64,000 bases of DNA from Phocaeicola_A sp045647865. Its GTDB lineage: Bacteria; Bacteroidota; Bacteroidia; Bacteroidales; Bacteroidaceae. A program made the translations under genes and the position numbers. Positions within the stretch are counted from its first letter, which is position 1. The number at the start of each line of letters is the position of its first letter. This document shows, one piece after another, positions 43,907 through 53,295 of this stretch. Below the pieces are notes generated by a model that made no database searches, was not told the origin of the DNA, and was given only the letters and a program-made list of their open reading frames with translations. Where the stretch lies: positions 186,001-250,000 of the forward strand of contig JAZRMW010000063.1 of the NCBI GenBank assembly GCA_045647865.1, read 5' to 3'.

Positions 43907-44590
43907 CTACTTCCGTCCAAAGTCCGCCGGCACTTCGCCCCACTGCTTGGTCTCCCATTTGAGGATGGGGGTGGTGTATCGATTGTTCTTCAACCAAGCT
44001 TCAGCCCGCTCAATCATTTGGAAAAGTTCTTCGGTACGGGGAGTGCGTTCCAGTTTGGTCTTGCACTTTTTCTGCTTGACCCACAAGATGGCATTGCGAC
44101 TGTCGGAATAGATAGGCATATCTACCCCCTTCTGTTTCATCAGTGCCAAAGCATGTACGATGGCCAAAAACTCACCGATATTGTTGGTGCCATGCACAGG
44201 TCCGTAGTGAAAGACGACTTGCCCCGTACGGAGATAGACTCCGCGATATTCCATCGGGCCGGGATTGCCGCTACAGGCAGCATCTACGGCCAAAGCTTCG
44301 GCCTGCACTTCCAGGGGGAGGGGCAGTACGGTATCCGTACGGTCGGTCGGAGGATTGGAAACGTGAGCGTTATCACGCGTAGCTTGTTGTCCGCCATTTG
44401 TCGTTTTCTTCGCACGCGACACATATACATAAGGCGAAGAAACGTATGCCTCCTCTGCCTCTTCGCGTGTGGGGAAACCTTTATAGATAGCTCCTTCGCA
44501 CCCATTGACTTGGGCCTTACACTCGTCCCACGAATCATAGATGCCAGGATTCACCCCGTGCCAAACGACGTAATATTTGGATTTAGCCAT
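43907..44590 (-). CDS. Ribonuclease H1 with N-terminal viroplasmin-like hybrid-binding domain
   Basis: 227 aa. Residues 1-50 form an RNA-DNA hybrid-binding (caulimovirus viroplasmin) domain: KYYVVWHGVNPGIYDSWDEC, IYKGFPTREEAEEAY. A linker leads to the RNase H fold with acidic residues in AVDAACSGNPG, NNIGEFLAIVHAL, IYSDSRNAILW and the final PADFGRK. It degrades RNA in RNA-DNA hybrids during replication and R-loop removal. It is 73 bases downstream of argS on the same strand but separated by a large hairpin. Confidence 0.93.
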   Translation of the reverse strand: MAKSKYYVVWHGVNPGIYDSWDECKAQVNGCEGAIYKGFPTREEAEEAYVSSPYVYVSRAKKTTNGGQQATRDNAHVSNPPTDRTDTVLPLPLEVQAEALAVDAACSGNPGPMEYRGVYLRTGQVVFHYGPVHGTNNIGEFLAIVHALALMKQKGVDMPIYSDSRNAILWVKQKKCKTKLERTPRTEELFQMIERAEAWLKNNRYTTPILKWETKQWGEVPADFGRK

Positions 44591-44601
44591 AAATTAAAGA
44601 G

Positions 44602-44654
44602 CAGGCCCTACCCCAACCCTCCCCAAAGAAGGGAGGGAGAAGGGATAGGGCCTG
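44602..44654 (-). terminator. Large hairpin after argS
   Basis: CAGGCCCTA (44602-44610) pairs with TAGGGCCTG (44646-44654), with inner CCCTCCC/GGGAGGG pairing. The minus strand continues CTCTTTAAT. The U-run is weak, but the 53-base stem-loop is very stable. Confidence 0.65.
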
Positions 44655-44663
44655 TTTATCTAT

Positions 44664-46481
44664 TTACATTCTTTCGGGAACTTCGATACCCAAAAGTCCC
44701 ATGCCGAGGCGGACAATCTTGGCCACATTGGCAGAGAGGGCGAGACGGAAGACCTTCAAAGATTCGTTCTCTTCGCGCAAGATGCTGAAATCGTGATAGA
44801 ACTGGTTGTATTCCTTCACCAGCTCATAACAATAGTTTGCAATGCCAGAAGGACTATAGGTCTTACCGGCTTCTTTCACTACGGCTGCAAAGTCAGCAAG
44901 TTTCTGAATGAGTTCCTCTTCCTTCTCGCTCAACACGATACCTGCAGGCAATGTGGCGGGGATTTCAATGCCGGCTTCCTTAGCCTTGCGGAGTACCGAT
45001 TGGATACGGGCGTATGTATATTGGATGAAAGGACCTGTATTTCCGTTGAAGTCAATAGATTCCTTGGGATTGAAGGTCATATTCTTGCGTGCATCTACCT
45101 TGAGGATGAAGTACTTGAGCGCACCCAATCCGACGATGCGGGCGATGTTGTCGGCCTCTTCCTGAGTAAGTCCGTCCAACTTTCCCAGTTCCTGACTGGT
45201 CTCTTTGGCTGTAGCAATCATCTCTGCCATCAGGTCATCGGCATCCACTACGGTACCTTCGCGGCTCTTCATCTTTCCTTCGGGGAGTTCCACCATACCG
45301 TATGAGAAGTGTACGAGACCCTTGCCCCACTCGAAACCGAGTTTGTCAAGCAGGATAGAGAGCACCTGAAAGTGGTAGTTCTGTTCGTTACCAACCACAT
45401 AAATCATCTTATCAATGGGAAAATCGGCAAAACGGAGTTTGGCGGTACCGATATCCTGGGTCATATATACAGAAGTTCCATCGGCACGAAGCAGAAGCTT
45501 GTGATCAAGTCCTTCGCCGGTAAGGTCGGCCCATACGGAGCCATCCTCCTTGCGGTAGAAGAATCCTTTTTCCAAACCTTCCATAACCTTTTCCTTACCT
45601 TCGAGATAGGTATCCGATTCGTAATAAATCTTATCGAAGCCAACACCCATCATCTTGTAAGTTTCATCGAAACCGGCATACACCCAGTCGTTCATGCGTT
45701 TCCAGAGTCCGCGCACTTCGGGGTCATTCGCCTCCCACTTCACCAACATTTCGCGGGCTTCCTTCATCAAGGGGCTTTCTGCCTCGGCCTTTGCCTTGGC
45801 CTCTTCCTCGTTCATACCCTCAGCCACGAACCGAGCCATCAGTTCCTTCACTTCAGCTTTGTAATGCTTGTCGAAAGCTACGTAATAATCACCAATCAAG
45901 TGGTCGCCCTTCTTGCCGGATGATTCGGGAGTTTCGCCTTCGCCATACTTAAGCCAAGCCAACATGCTCTTACAGATGTGGATACCGCGGTCATTCACAA
46001 TGTTGGTCTTCACCACACGGTTACCGTTGGCTGCTACGACATTGGCCAATGCATTACCCAACAGATTGTTGCGCACGTGTCCAAGGTGGAGCGGTTTGTT
46101 GGTATTGGGAGATGAGTACTCAATCATCACCAAGGGAGATGTTTCGGTAGCAGCAGTGATACCGTATGCCTCATCCGCATGAATGCCATTCAAAAGGTCA
46201 ATCCAAAACTCTGACGAGATTGTCAAGTTGAGGAATCCTTTAATCACATTGTAAGCCGCTATGGCCGAACAATTTTCCTTCAAATAGGCACCCAACTCTT
46301 CTGCTGTCTGTTCCGGACCTTTGCGTGACATCTTCAAGAAAGGGAATACCACGAGCGTGAGGTGTCCCTCAAACTCTTTCTTGGTTTTCTGCAACTGTAT
46401 TTGTGCAGGTGCAACATCTTGTCCGTAGAGGACCTTGACTCCGTCAATGACGGACGAAATAATCTTTTCTTCGATAGTCAT
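44664..46481 (-). CDS. argS: Arginyl-tRNA synthetase
   Basis: 605-aa class I synthetase. N-terminal additional domain (1-110), HIGH-type signature HLGHVRNNLLGNALANV (about 133-149), catalytic IVNDRGIHICKSML, FSYGMVELPEGKMKSREGTVV region in place of KMSKS, and C-terminal anticodon-binding helices ending GMGLLGIEVPERM. Length is typical. It charges tRNA-Arg. Its promoter lies inside the terminator of the upstream HU gene. Confidence 0.97.
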   Translation of the reverse strand: MTIEEKIISSVIDGVKVLYGQDVAPAQIQLQKTKKEFEGHLTLVVFPFLKMSRKGPEQTAEELGAYLKENCSAIAAYNVIKGFLNLTISSEFWIDLLNGIHADEAYGITAATETSPLVMIEYSSPNTNKPLHLGHVRNNLLGNALANVVAANGNRVVKTNIVNDRGIHICKSMLAWLKYGEGETPESSGKKGDHLIGDYYVAFDKHYKAEVKELMARFVAEGMNEEEAKAKAEAESPLMKEAREMLVKWEANDPEVRGLWKRMNDWVYAGFDETYKMMGVGFDKIYYESDTYLEGKEKVMEGLEKGFFYRKEDGSVWADLTGEGLDHKLLLRADGTSVYMTQDIGTAKLRFADFPIDKMIYVVGNEQNYHFQVLSILLDKLGFEWGKGLVHFSYGMVELPEGKMKSREGTVVDADDLMAEMIATAKETSQELGKLDGLTQEEADNIARIVGLGALKYFILKVDARKNMTFNPKESIDFNGNTGPFIQYTYARIQSVLRKAKEAGIEIPATLPAGIVLSEKEEELIQKLADFAAVVKEAGKTYSPSGIANYCYELVKEYNQFYHDFSILREENESLKVFRLALSANVAKIVRLGMGLLGIEVPERM

Positions 46482-46530
46482 TTCAGTATATATTATTTAT
46501 TCTTTTTCCTTAACATTCGCATTTGAGCCA

Positions 46531-46561
46531 CAAAAGTACAACAAAAAAAGAGATGCACAAA
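46531..46561 (-). promoter_or_regulatory. argS promoter overlapping the HU terminator
   Basis: Minus strand: TTTG (46561-46558), 19 bases, TACTTTTG (46538-46531). The TTTG lies in the loop side of the HU terminator hairpin, so the two signals are interleaved. Confidence 0.75.
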
Positions 46562-46575
46562 CTTTGCGCACCTCT
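46543..46575 (-). terminator. Terminator of the HU gene
   Basis: Minus strand: AGAGGTGCGCAA (46575-46564) pairs with TTGTGCATCTCT (46560-46549) using G-U pairs, followed by TTTTTT. It lies 24 bases past the HU stop. Confidence 0.85.
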
Positions 46576-46598
46576 TTTTATTCTTTTAGGCGATTGTA

Positions 46599-46871
46599 TT
46601 ACAATACAGCTTCAGCCAATTCAGCACCGGGCTTAAACTTGGCAATCTTCTTAGCTGCAATGGTGATAGTCTCCTTAGTAGAGGGGTTAATACCAGTTCT
46701 TTCACCTCTTTCAGACACCATGAAAGTACCGAAACCAACGAGGGCTACCTTGTCACCCTGCTTCAAAGCCTCAGTGATAGATGCTACAACGGCATCAATG
46801 GCTTTCTTTGAATCAACCTTGCTCAAGCCTGACTTCTCGGCTACAGCATTGATAAGTTCTGCTTTGTTCAT
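46599..46871 (-). CDS. hup: DNA-binding protein HU
   Basis: 90 aa, standard HU/IHF length. MNKAELINAVAEKSGLSKVDSKKAIDA, VALVGFGTFMVSERGERTGINPSTKE, and ITIAAKKIAKFKPGAELAEAV show the dimerisation helices, the beta-arm with GxNPxT and the C-terminal Phe-Lys-Pro-Gly. It bends and compacts chromosomal DNA. It has its own strong promoter and terminator. Confidence 0.96.
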   Translation of the reverse strand: MNKAELINAVAEKSGLSKVDSKKAIDAVVASITEALKQGDKVALVGFGTFMVSERGERTGINPSTKETITIAAKKIAKFKPGAELAEAVL

Positions 46872-46931
46872 AACAATAGAAATGATTAATTAATTATATG
46901 TAACTCAAAAACTTTCATTTAAAACAGTGCA

Positions 46932-46962
46932 CAAATATAGAGCAAGAAAATTACATTCCAAA
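46932..46962 (-). promoter_or_regulatory. Promoter of the HU gene
   Basis: Minus strand: TTTG (46962-46959), 19 bases, TATATTTG (46939-46932). Exact consensus; leader about 55 bases. Confidence 0.85.
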
Positions 46963-47196
46963 CTTTTTTTAAGAAAAAATGAAGAATCCGTAAAAAAAAA
47001 GGCAAAAAAACACTATTTAAGAACGTTTCAAGCAGTTTTCCCCAATAAACACACTGGGAACAGAAGAGACAAATTTCATCAGCAAAAGGAATCAGACTAC
47101 ACTCTTTTGGCTGACAATGTACCGGAATACCCGTCTGAAAGAATGAAAAAAACATAAGAGAATATAGCTTTTCGCGTGTTATATGGAATAAAATTG

Positions 47197-47204
47197 TAAT
47201 TTTG
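47197..47204 (+). promoter_or_regulatory. -7 box of the rhomboid-EEP operon
   Basis: TAATTTTG lies 34 bases before the start at 47239. The -33 element is not clear. Confidence 0.5.
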
Positions 47205-47238
47205 CGCCCAATCTAAAAAGAACAAAGAACGAAAGCTT

Positions 47239-47973
47239 ATGAACAATATACCTACAGTTACAAAAAACCTGCTCATCATCAATATCTTGGTTTTTGCAAC
47301 CGATTACATTCTCAAGACAAGGTATGGAATAGACTTGGACAACTTGTTCGGGTTACATTTCTTTTTGTCTTCAGATTTTCATTTGTGGCAGCCTTTCACT
47401 TATATGTTCATGCACGGCGGATTCGAACACGTCTTCTTCAACATGTTTGCCGTGTGGATGTTCGGTCGTATCCTCGAACAAATCTGGGGACCCAAGCGTT
47501 ACCTGTTCTACTATCTGGTATGCGGATTGGGTGCAGGGCTTTGCCAGGAATTACTGATGCTGTTCAACTATCTGAATCTAACCTCGTCCATGTCTCCAGA
47601 AGCTGTAGCTATGGTACTGCGTGAAGGAGGTGGTGTACTGCAGATGCACATGAACTACACCGATGTCCAAATGGCCGGATTAAACATCGCAGTAAACCTC
47701 CCGACAGTAGGTGCATCGGGGGCGGTGTATGGCATTCTGTTGGCTTTCGGTATGCTTTTCCCGAACGAGCAGATGTTCATCTTTCCTCTCCCCTTCCCCA
47801 TCAAAGCCAAGTATTTCGTAATAGGATATGCCGTCATAGAACTGTTATTGGGTATTGCCAACCGCCCGGGGGACTCCATCGCTCACTTCGCACATTTGGG
47901 CGGCATGTTGTTTGGATTCCTATTAATAATGTATTGGTACAAAAAAAGAAAAAATGAGCAATATTATTACTGA
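47239..47973 (+). CDS. Rhomboid family intramembrane serine protease
   Basis: 244 aa, six membrane helices. The catalytic serine is Ser160 in VGASGAVYG and the catalytic histidine probably His219 in IAHFAHLGG. The L1-loop WGPKRYLFYY and HGGFEHVFFNMFAVWMFG (helix 2) are typical. It cleaves membrane-anchored proteins within the bilayer; substrates are unknown. It overlaps the second rhomboid gene by 20 bases, so the two are translationally linked. The arrangement HU/argS diverging from two rhomboids and an EEP gene is common in Bacteroidales. Confidence 0.93.
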   Translation: MNNIPTVTKNLLIINILVFATDYILKTRYGIDLDNLFGLHFFLSSDFHLWQPFTYMFMHGGFEHVFFNMFAVWMFGRILEQIWGPKRYLFYYLVCGLGAGLCQELLMLFNYLNLTSSMSPEAVAMVLREGGGVLQMHMNYTDVQMAGLNIAVNLPTVGASGAVYGILLAFGMLFPNEQMFIFPLPFPIKAKYFVIGYAVIELLLGIANRPGDSIAHFAHLGGMLFGFLLIMYWYKKRKNEQYYY

Positions 47974-48850
47974 TTTGAAACAACGCTTCCAGAACGGAAG
48001 CATCAGTTTACAGCTTATATATATTAATATAGGTATATACCTGTTGCTGACATTGACCACGGTATTCCTCCGCCTTTTCAATATTCAAGGCGGAATGCCT
48101 ATACATTGGTTAGAAATGCCATCCGACATCATGCAGCTGTTGATGCAACCATGGTCACTGGTGACATACGCATTTCTCCATACTGACATATTCCATCTGT
48201 TGTTCAACATGCTTTGGCTCTATTGGTTCGGCCAATTGTTTCTATTCAACTACTCCTCCAAGCATCTGCGCGGACTGTACATATTGGGAGCCATAGCTGG
48301 TGGCTTTCTATATCTGTTGGCCTACAATGTATTTCCCTATTTCCAAAATATGGTGAACCACTCATGGTTATTAGGGGCATCAGCCTCTGTATTGGCCATT
48401 GTATTAGCGACAGCAGTAAGTATGCCTGATTACAAGTTGAACCTGCTGCTATTCGGACAGGTAAGGCTGAAATATATGGCCTTGTTTGTTGTACTAAGCG
48501 ACCTGCTCTTCATCACTTCGGGTAATGCCGGAGGACACATCGCACATTTGGGAGGAGCCTTGGCCGGATGGTGGTTTGCCCGTGGCATATGTGATGGAAA
48601 ATACGACGCGACATCGTGGATAAACAAAGTATTGGACACTATTAGCGGATGGTTTGTACGTCCTACACGCACGCAAAAGCCCCGCATGAAGGTACATCCG
48701 GGCAAGCACAGCAAGGATTATGACTACAACGCACGGAAGAAAGCCCAATCAGACGAGATTGACAAAATACTGGACAAAGTACGCCAGTCAGGCTATGATG
48801 GGCTAACGGCCGAAGAGAAAAGAAAACTGTTTGATGCAAGCCAACGATAA
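47954..48850 (+). CDS. Second rhomboid family protease with cytoplasmic tail
   Basis: 298 aa. Six-helix core with Ser143 in LLGASASVLA and His198 in GGHIAHLGGALAG; helix 2 carries HTDIFHLLFNMLWLYWFG. A basic cytoplasmic tail (about 215-298; KVHPGKHSKDYDYNARKKAQ, GLTAEEKRKLFDAS) ends in an SHOCT-like helix that the first rhomboid lacks. Both catalytic residues are intact. The start lies within the last seven codons of the first rhomboid gene. Probably a paired or heteromeric protease. Confidence 0.92.
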   Translation: MSNIITDLKQRFQNGSISLQLIYINIGIYLLLTLTTVFLRLFNIQGGMPIHWLEMPSDIMQLLMQPWSLVTYAFLHTDIFHLLFNMLWLYWFGQLFLFNYSSKHLRGLYILGAIAGGFLYLLAYNVFPYFQNMVNHSWLLGASASVLAIVLATAVSMPDYKLNLLLFGQVRLKYMALFVVLSDLLFITSGNAGGHIAHLGGALAGWWFARGICDGKYDATSWINKVLDTISGWFVRPTRTQKPRMKVHPGKHSKDYDYNARKKAQSDEIDKILDKVRQSGYDGLTAEEKRKLFDASQR

Positions 48851-48856
48851 GGTCTT

Positions 48857-49951
48857 ATGCTGAAATCGATAGGAAATTTTCTTAGTTGGATATTATTGGG
48901 AGCCAATACACTGGTGGCCATACTGATGTTGCTGTGCGCCTTCAGCCCCTACATCAGTCCTTATACTTTTCCCATTTTAGCCTGTACAGGATTGGCTTTT
49001 CCCATCTTTTTGGCATTGAATCTAATGTTCCTACTTTTTTGGTTGATATTCCGCCGAAGATATGCGCTATTTCCACTCATAGTCATGTTTGTCTGTATCT
49101 CACAGATAAGAGCCTACATTCCCCTCAACGGCCCCCAAAGCTATATTCCGGACGACGCCATAAAGGTTCTGTCGTACAACGTAATGGCATATAATCACGA
49201 CAAACCACATAAAAAGGATTCCCCCAATGAAATCGTCGAATATATGCTGAACAGCCATGCTGACATCATCTGCACGCAAGAGGCCATCTTTTACCAGAAC
49301 GACAACAAGAACTTTTTGACAGAAAAGAGTTTACGTTCAACCATGGCTGCATATCCCTATTACTCTCACTACAAAAAAGGGACAAACGGATGGAACTGCT
49401 TCTCGCGCTACCCCATCCTTTCAGCACACCTTATCGACTACGAAAGTGCCGGAAACGGAAGTATGGCATACGAACTGAAAGTGGGAGCAGACACTCTGCT
49501 TGTGATAAACAATCATCTGGAGTCAAACAAGCTGACGCTGAATGACAAAACGGCATATCGTGATATGATTGTGAATCCTCAAGAGGACAAAGTAAAATCA
49601 ACATCCAAACTTTTATTACGGAAAGTGGCCGATGCAGTCTCTATCCGTGCCGCCCAAGCTGACAGCATTGCAAAGTATATCCGGGAGTCAAGACATAAAT
49701 ACATCGTTGTTTGCGGTGATTTCAATGATTCACCCGTTTCATATACCCACCGCGTCATTGGTGAAGGACTGAATGACGCATTTACTGACACAGGCAACGG
49801 ATTGGGTATTTCATTCAATCGAAACGGATTCTATTTCCGCATTGACCACATTTTGGCCAGCGACAGTTTAGAAATCTACAATTGCAAAATAGACAGGAGT
49901 ATCAAAGCGTCTGACCATTACCCCATTTCTTGCTATATAAGAAAGCGCTGA
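48857..49951 (+). CDS. Membrane-anchored endonuclease/exonuclease/phosphatase family protein
   Basis: 364 aa. Two to three N-terminal membrane helices (about 8-95), then an EEP domain with VLSYNVMAYNH, IICTQEAIF (catalytic Glu), NHLESNK, VVCGDFNDSP and the C-terminal SDHYPISCYI. The family includes nucleases, sphingomyelinases and inositol phosphatases; substrate cannot be told. It lies 6 bases after the rhomboid stop, third gene of the operon. Confidence 0.9.
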   Translation: MLKSIGNFLSWILLGANTLVAILMLLCAFSPYISPYTFPILACTGLAFPIFLALNLMFLLFWLIFRRRYALFPLIVMFVCISQIRAYIPLNGPQSYIPDDAIKVLSYNVMAYNHDKPHKKDSPNEIVEYMLNSHADIICTQEAIFYQNDNKNFLTEKSLRSTMAAYPYYSHYKKGTNGWNCFSRYPILSAHLIDYESAGNGSMAYELKVGADTLLVINNHLESNKLTLNDKTAYRDMIVNPQEDKVKSTSKLLLRKVADAVSIRAAQADSIAKYIRESRHKYIVVCGDFNDSPVSYTHRVIGEGLNDAFTDTGNGLGISFNRNGFYFRIDHILASDSLEIYNCKIDRSIKASDHYPISCYIRKR

Positions 49952-50049
49952 GAGGGTAAAAAAGAGAAAAAAACAAAGATTATACATCTTTTTTGCTCTA
50001 AAAATTCAAATATTAGCCAACAAAGCATCTCTTAATGTAAAAAAAAGAC

Positions 50050-50057
50050 TATATTTG
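50050..50057 (+). promoter_or_regulatory. -7 box of secDF
   Basis: TATATTTG lies 68 bases before the secDF start. No clear TTTG at -33. The rest of 49952-50125 is AT-rich with no gene. Confidence 0.5.
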
Positions 50058-50125
50058 CACCCTTGTTGCAGAATTGTAACCATTGAACAATAAATAAATA
50101 ACTAAAATAATAATCTAAAATCAAA

Positions 50126-53104
50126 ATGCAGAACAAAGGATTTGTTAAAATTTTCGCAGCGTTGCTCACACTTGTATGTGTGTTCTACCTGTCGTTCTCT
50201 TTTGTGACACGCCACCACATGAACAAGGCGGCAGAGTGTCCACAAGGAGAAACGCACTACCTCGATTCTATGAAGAATGAGAAAGTATGGTTGGGTGCCT
50301 ATACGCTGCAGCAGTGTCGTGAGATGGAGATCGGTTTGGGTCTTGACCTGAAGGGTGGTATGAACGTAATCTTGGAAGTTTCCGTTCCTGATGTGGTTAA
50401 GGCATTGGCAGACCACAAGAGTGACGAAGCTTTCAACAAGGCAGTTGCTGAAGCTGCCCGCAAGCAAGTTACAAGCCAAGATGATTTCATCACCCTCTTC
50501 GTTGAGGAGTATCGTAAATTAGCTCCGGAAGCCACATTGGCTGAGTTGTTTGCCACTCAACAATTGAAGGACAAAGTAAACACCAAGAGTACTGATGCAG
50601 AAGTAATCAAGGTTATCCGTGCAGAAGTACAGGCTGCTATTGACAACTCATTCAACGTATTGCGTACCCGTATCGACCGTTTTGGTGTGGCTCAGCCCAA
50701 CATCCAGAACTTGGAAGGTTCAATGGGACGTATCATGGTAGAGTTGCCTGGTGTGAAGGAACCTGAACGCGTACGTAACCTGCTTCAAGGTTCAGCCAAC
50801 CTTGAGTTCTGGGAAACTTACAAAGCTTCTGAGATTGCTTCTTCTTTGAATGCAGCCGACAACAAATTGCGTACACTTTTGGCTGATAAAGAAACTTTGG
50901 AAGGTGAAGCTACAGAGACAACAGAAACTAAAGCTGAAAGTTCTGAGGAATTGGACGTTACAGCTGCATTGACAGGTGAAACTGCTACTGCTCAGAATGC
51001 CCAGAATGCTGAAGAGTTGAAGAAAGAGCATCCGTTGGCAGCAATTCTTCAAATCAACACTTACGATTCACCTGTAGCAGGTTTTGCTCACTACAAGGAT
51101 ACAGCTGAAGTCAATCGTCTGTTGGCTATGCCCGAAGTTAAAAATCTGTTGCCTCGTGACCTCCGTTTGAAGTGGGGTGTAAAAGCTGCAGACTTCGACC
51201 AAACAGGTCAAGTATTCGAGCTATACGCCATCAAATCAACCGAACGTAACGGACGTGCTCCGTTGGAAGGTGACGTAATCGTTGATGCTGCTGACACATT
51301 CGACCAATGGGGTAAGCCTTGTGTAAGCATGTCAATGAATACTGACGGTTCTCGTCGTTGGGCTGTATTGACCAAAAACAATGTAGGTCGTTCAGTAGCC
51401 ATCGTTTTGGACGGATATGTATATAGTGCTCCGAACGTAATGAATGAGATTACCGGTGGTAGCTCTCAGATTACAGGAAACTTCACTCCCGAGTTGACTA
51501 AGGACTTGGCCAACGTATTGAAGTCTGGTAAGATGCCTGCTCCTGCCCGCATCGTACAGGAAGACATCGTAGGTCCTTCTCTTGGTCAGGAATCTATCAA
51601 CCAAGGCTTCATGTCATTCATCGTAGCATTCATCATTTTGATGATTTACATGTGCGCCATGTACGGTCTCATCCCGGGTATGGTAGCTAACGGAGCTTTG
51701 ATTGTGAACTTCTTCTTCACACTCGGTATCTTGACTTCATTCCAAGCCGCTTTGACCATGTCTGGTATCGCCGGTATGGTACTCTCACTCGGTATGGCAG
51801 TGGACGCAAACGTACTTATATATGAACGCGCGAAGGAAGAGTTGCGTGCAGGAAAGAATGTACGCGCAGCTTTGGCTGACGGTTACAAGAATGCATTCTC
51901 TGCCATCTTCGACTCTAACTTGACTTCTATCATCACTGGTATCATCCTGTTCAACTTCGGTACCGGTCCTATCCGTGGTTTCGCCACAACATTGATTATC
52001 GGTATTCTCTGCTCATTCTTTACTGCAGTATTCTTGACTCGTATCGTTTACGAATGGCGCATGGGCAAGGACAAGTGGTTAGGTTTGACCTTTGTCACCA
52101 ACCTTTCTAAGAATTTGATGCAGGGAACAAAGTTCAACTTCATGGGTGCAGCCAAGAAATCTTCAATTATCTTCGGTACTGCAATTGTTATTTGCGTGGT
52201 TTCATTAGCATTCCATGGTTTGAGCCAAAGCATTGACTTCACTGGAGGACGTAACTTTGTTGTTCAGTTCGAGCAACAGGTTCAGCCCGAGACTGTACGT
52301 ACGCTCCTTTCTGAAAAGATTACGGATGCTAACGTAAGCGCTATCGCTTTGGGTACTGACGGACGCACTATCCGTGTAACTACCAACTACCGCATCAACG
52401 AAGATACTCCAACTATCGATTCTGAAATCGAAGCATTCCTTTACGAAGCTTTGAAGGACGGCAATTTGTTGGGTGAAGGTACTACCTTGGATATCTTCAT
52501 TGACCGTGACAACCGTGCCGGTGGTTCAATCATCAGTTCACAGAAGGTAGGTCCTTCAATCGCTGATGATATCAAGACTTCTGCCATTTGGTCGGTAATC
52601 TTAGCTTTGGCAGCTATCTTCCTCTACATTTTGATCCGCTTCCGTAACGTTGCTTACTCAGTAGGTTCTGTATCAGCATTGGCTGTGGATACATTGCTTA
52701 TCTTCGGTATGTACTCTTTGTGCTACGGTTGGATGCCTATGTCTTTGGAAATCGACCAGACATTCATCGGCGCCATCTTGACAGCTATCGGTTACTCAAT
52801 CAACGATAAGGTGGTTATCTTCGACCGTGTACGTGAGTTCCATACTCTTTATCCCAAGCGTAATGGATTCCAACTGTTCAACGAATCATTGAATACAACT
52901 TTGGCACGTACTATCAACACCTCACTCAGTACGTTGATTGTGTTGCTCTGTATCTTCATCCTCGGTGGTGACAGCATCCGCAGCTTCGCATTCGCTATGA
53001 TTCTCGGTGTTGTGTTCGGTACATTGTCTTCACTCTTCATCGCTGCTCCTATCGCTTACCGCGTAATGAGCCGCAAAGAAAGAGGAGAAGAAGCAAATGC
53101 ATAA
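50126..53104 (+). CDS. secDF: Protein translocase subunit SecDF fusion
   Basis: 992 aa combining SecD and SecF. SecD: membrane helix, LGLDLKGGMNVILEV (P1 head start), FGVAQPNIQNLEGSMGRIMVELPG, RALLSMNTDGSRRWA-like CVSMSMNTDGSRRWA, then six helices with AVDANVLIYERAKEELR. SecF half starts near 690: FTGGRNFVVQFEQ, SIADDIKTSAIWSVILA, IGYSINDKVVIFDRVRE. It uses proton motive force to aid Sec export. A low-complexity acidic insert lies at about 265-300 (ETEATETTETKAESSEE type). The fusion is the normal form in Bacteroidetes. Confidence 0.97.
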   Translation: MQNKGFVKIFAALLTLVCVFYLSFSFVTRHHMNKAAECPQGETHYLDSMKNEKVWLGAYTLQQCREMEIGLGLDLKGGMNVILEVSVPDVVKALADHKSDEAFNKAVAEAARKQVTSQDDFITLFVEEYRKLAPEATLAELFATQQLKDKVNTKSTDAEVIKVIRAEVQAAIDNSFNVLRTRIDRFGVAQPNIQNLEGSMGRIMVELPGVKEPERVRNLLQGSANLEFWETYKASEIASSLNAADNKLRTLLADKETLEGEATETTETKAESSEELDVTAALTGETATAQNAQNAEELKKEHPLAAILQINTYDSPVAGFAHYKDTAEVNRLLAMPEVKNLLPRDLRLKWGVKAADFDQTGQVFELYAIKSTERNGRAPLEGDVIVDAADTFDQWGKPCVSMSMNTDGSRRWAVLTKNNVGRSVAIVLDGYVYSAPNVMNEITGGSSQITGNFTPELTKDLANVLKSGKMPAPARIVQEDIVGPSLGQESINQGFMSFIVAFIILMIYMCAMYGLIPGMVANGALIVNFFFTLGILTSFQAALTMSGIAGMVLSLGMAVDANVLIYERAKEELRAGKNVRAALADGYKNAFSAIFDSNLTSIITGIILFNFGTGPIRGFATTLIIGILCSFFTAVFLTRIVYEWRMGKDKWLGLTFVTNLSKNLMQGTKFNFMGAAKKSSIIFGTAIVICVVSLAFHGLSQSIDFTGGRNFVVQFEQQVQPETVRTLLSEKITDANVSAIALGTDGRTIRVTTNYRINEDTPTIDSEIEAFLYEALKDGNLLGEGTTLDIFIDRDNRAGGSIISSQKVGPSIADDIKTSAIWSVILALAAIFLYILIRFRNVAYSVGSVSALAVDTLLIFGMYSLCYGWMPMSLEIDQTFIGAILTAIGYSINDKVVIFDRVREFHTLYPKRNGFQLFNESLNTTLARTINTSLSTLIVLLCIFILGGDSIRSFAFAMILGVVFGTLSSLFIAAPIAYRVMSRKERGEEANA

Positions 53105-53121
53105 TTACAAATGATATGTTT

Positions 53122-53157
53122 AAAGGCTCGCGCTTGATGAAGCGTGAGCCTTTTTTA
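53122..53157 (+). terminator. Terminator of secDF
   Basis: Stem AAAGGCTCGCGCTT with AAGCGTGAGCCTTT around a 4-base loop (GATG), followed by six T residues, 18 bases past the stop. Confidence 0.92.
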
Positions 53158-53173
53158 ATTGAAACAAAAAAAA

Positions 53174-53265
53174 AGAATAGCAATCTTTGTGCATGAAGAA
53201 TACTATTCTTTCATACATAAGATTAGCAATCTTCGGATCTGAAGAATACTATTCTTTCTTTTGAA
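53174..53265. repeat. Two tandem 46-bp hairpin-forming repeats
   Basis: Unit A (53174-53219) and unit B (53220-53265) share AGAWTAGCAATCTT and GAAGAATACTATTCTTTC. AAGAATAG at the start of unit A can pair with CTATTCTT near its end. A 20-base part (53205-53224) matches 8251-8270 with two mismatches. They lie between the secDF terminator and the porin gene. Confidence 0.7.
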
Positions 53266-53295
53266 TATTGTGACATACAAACAAAATTTATAGAT

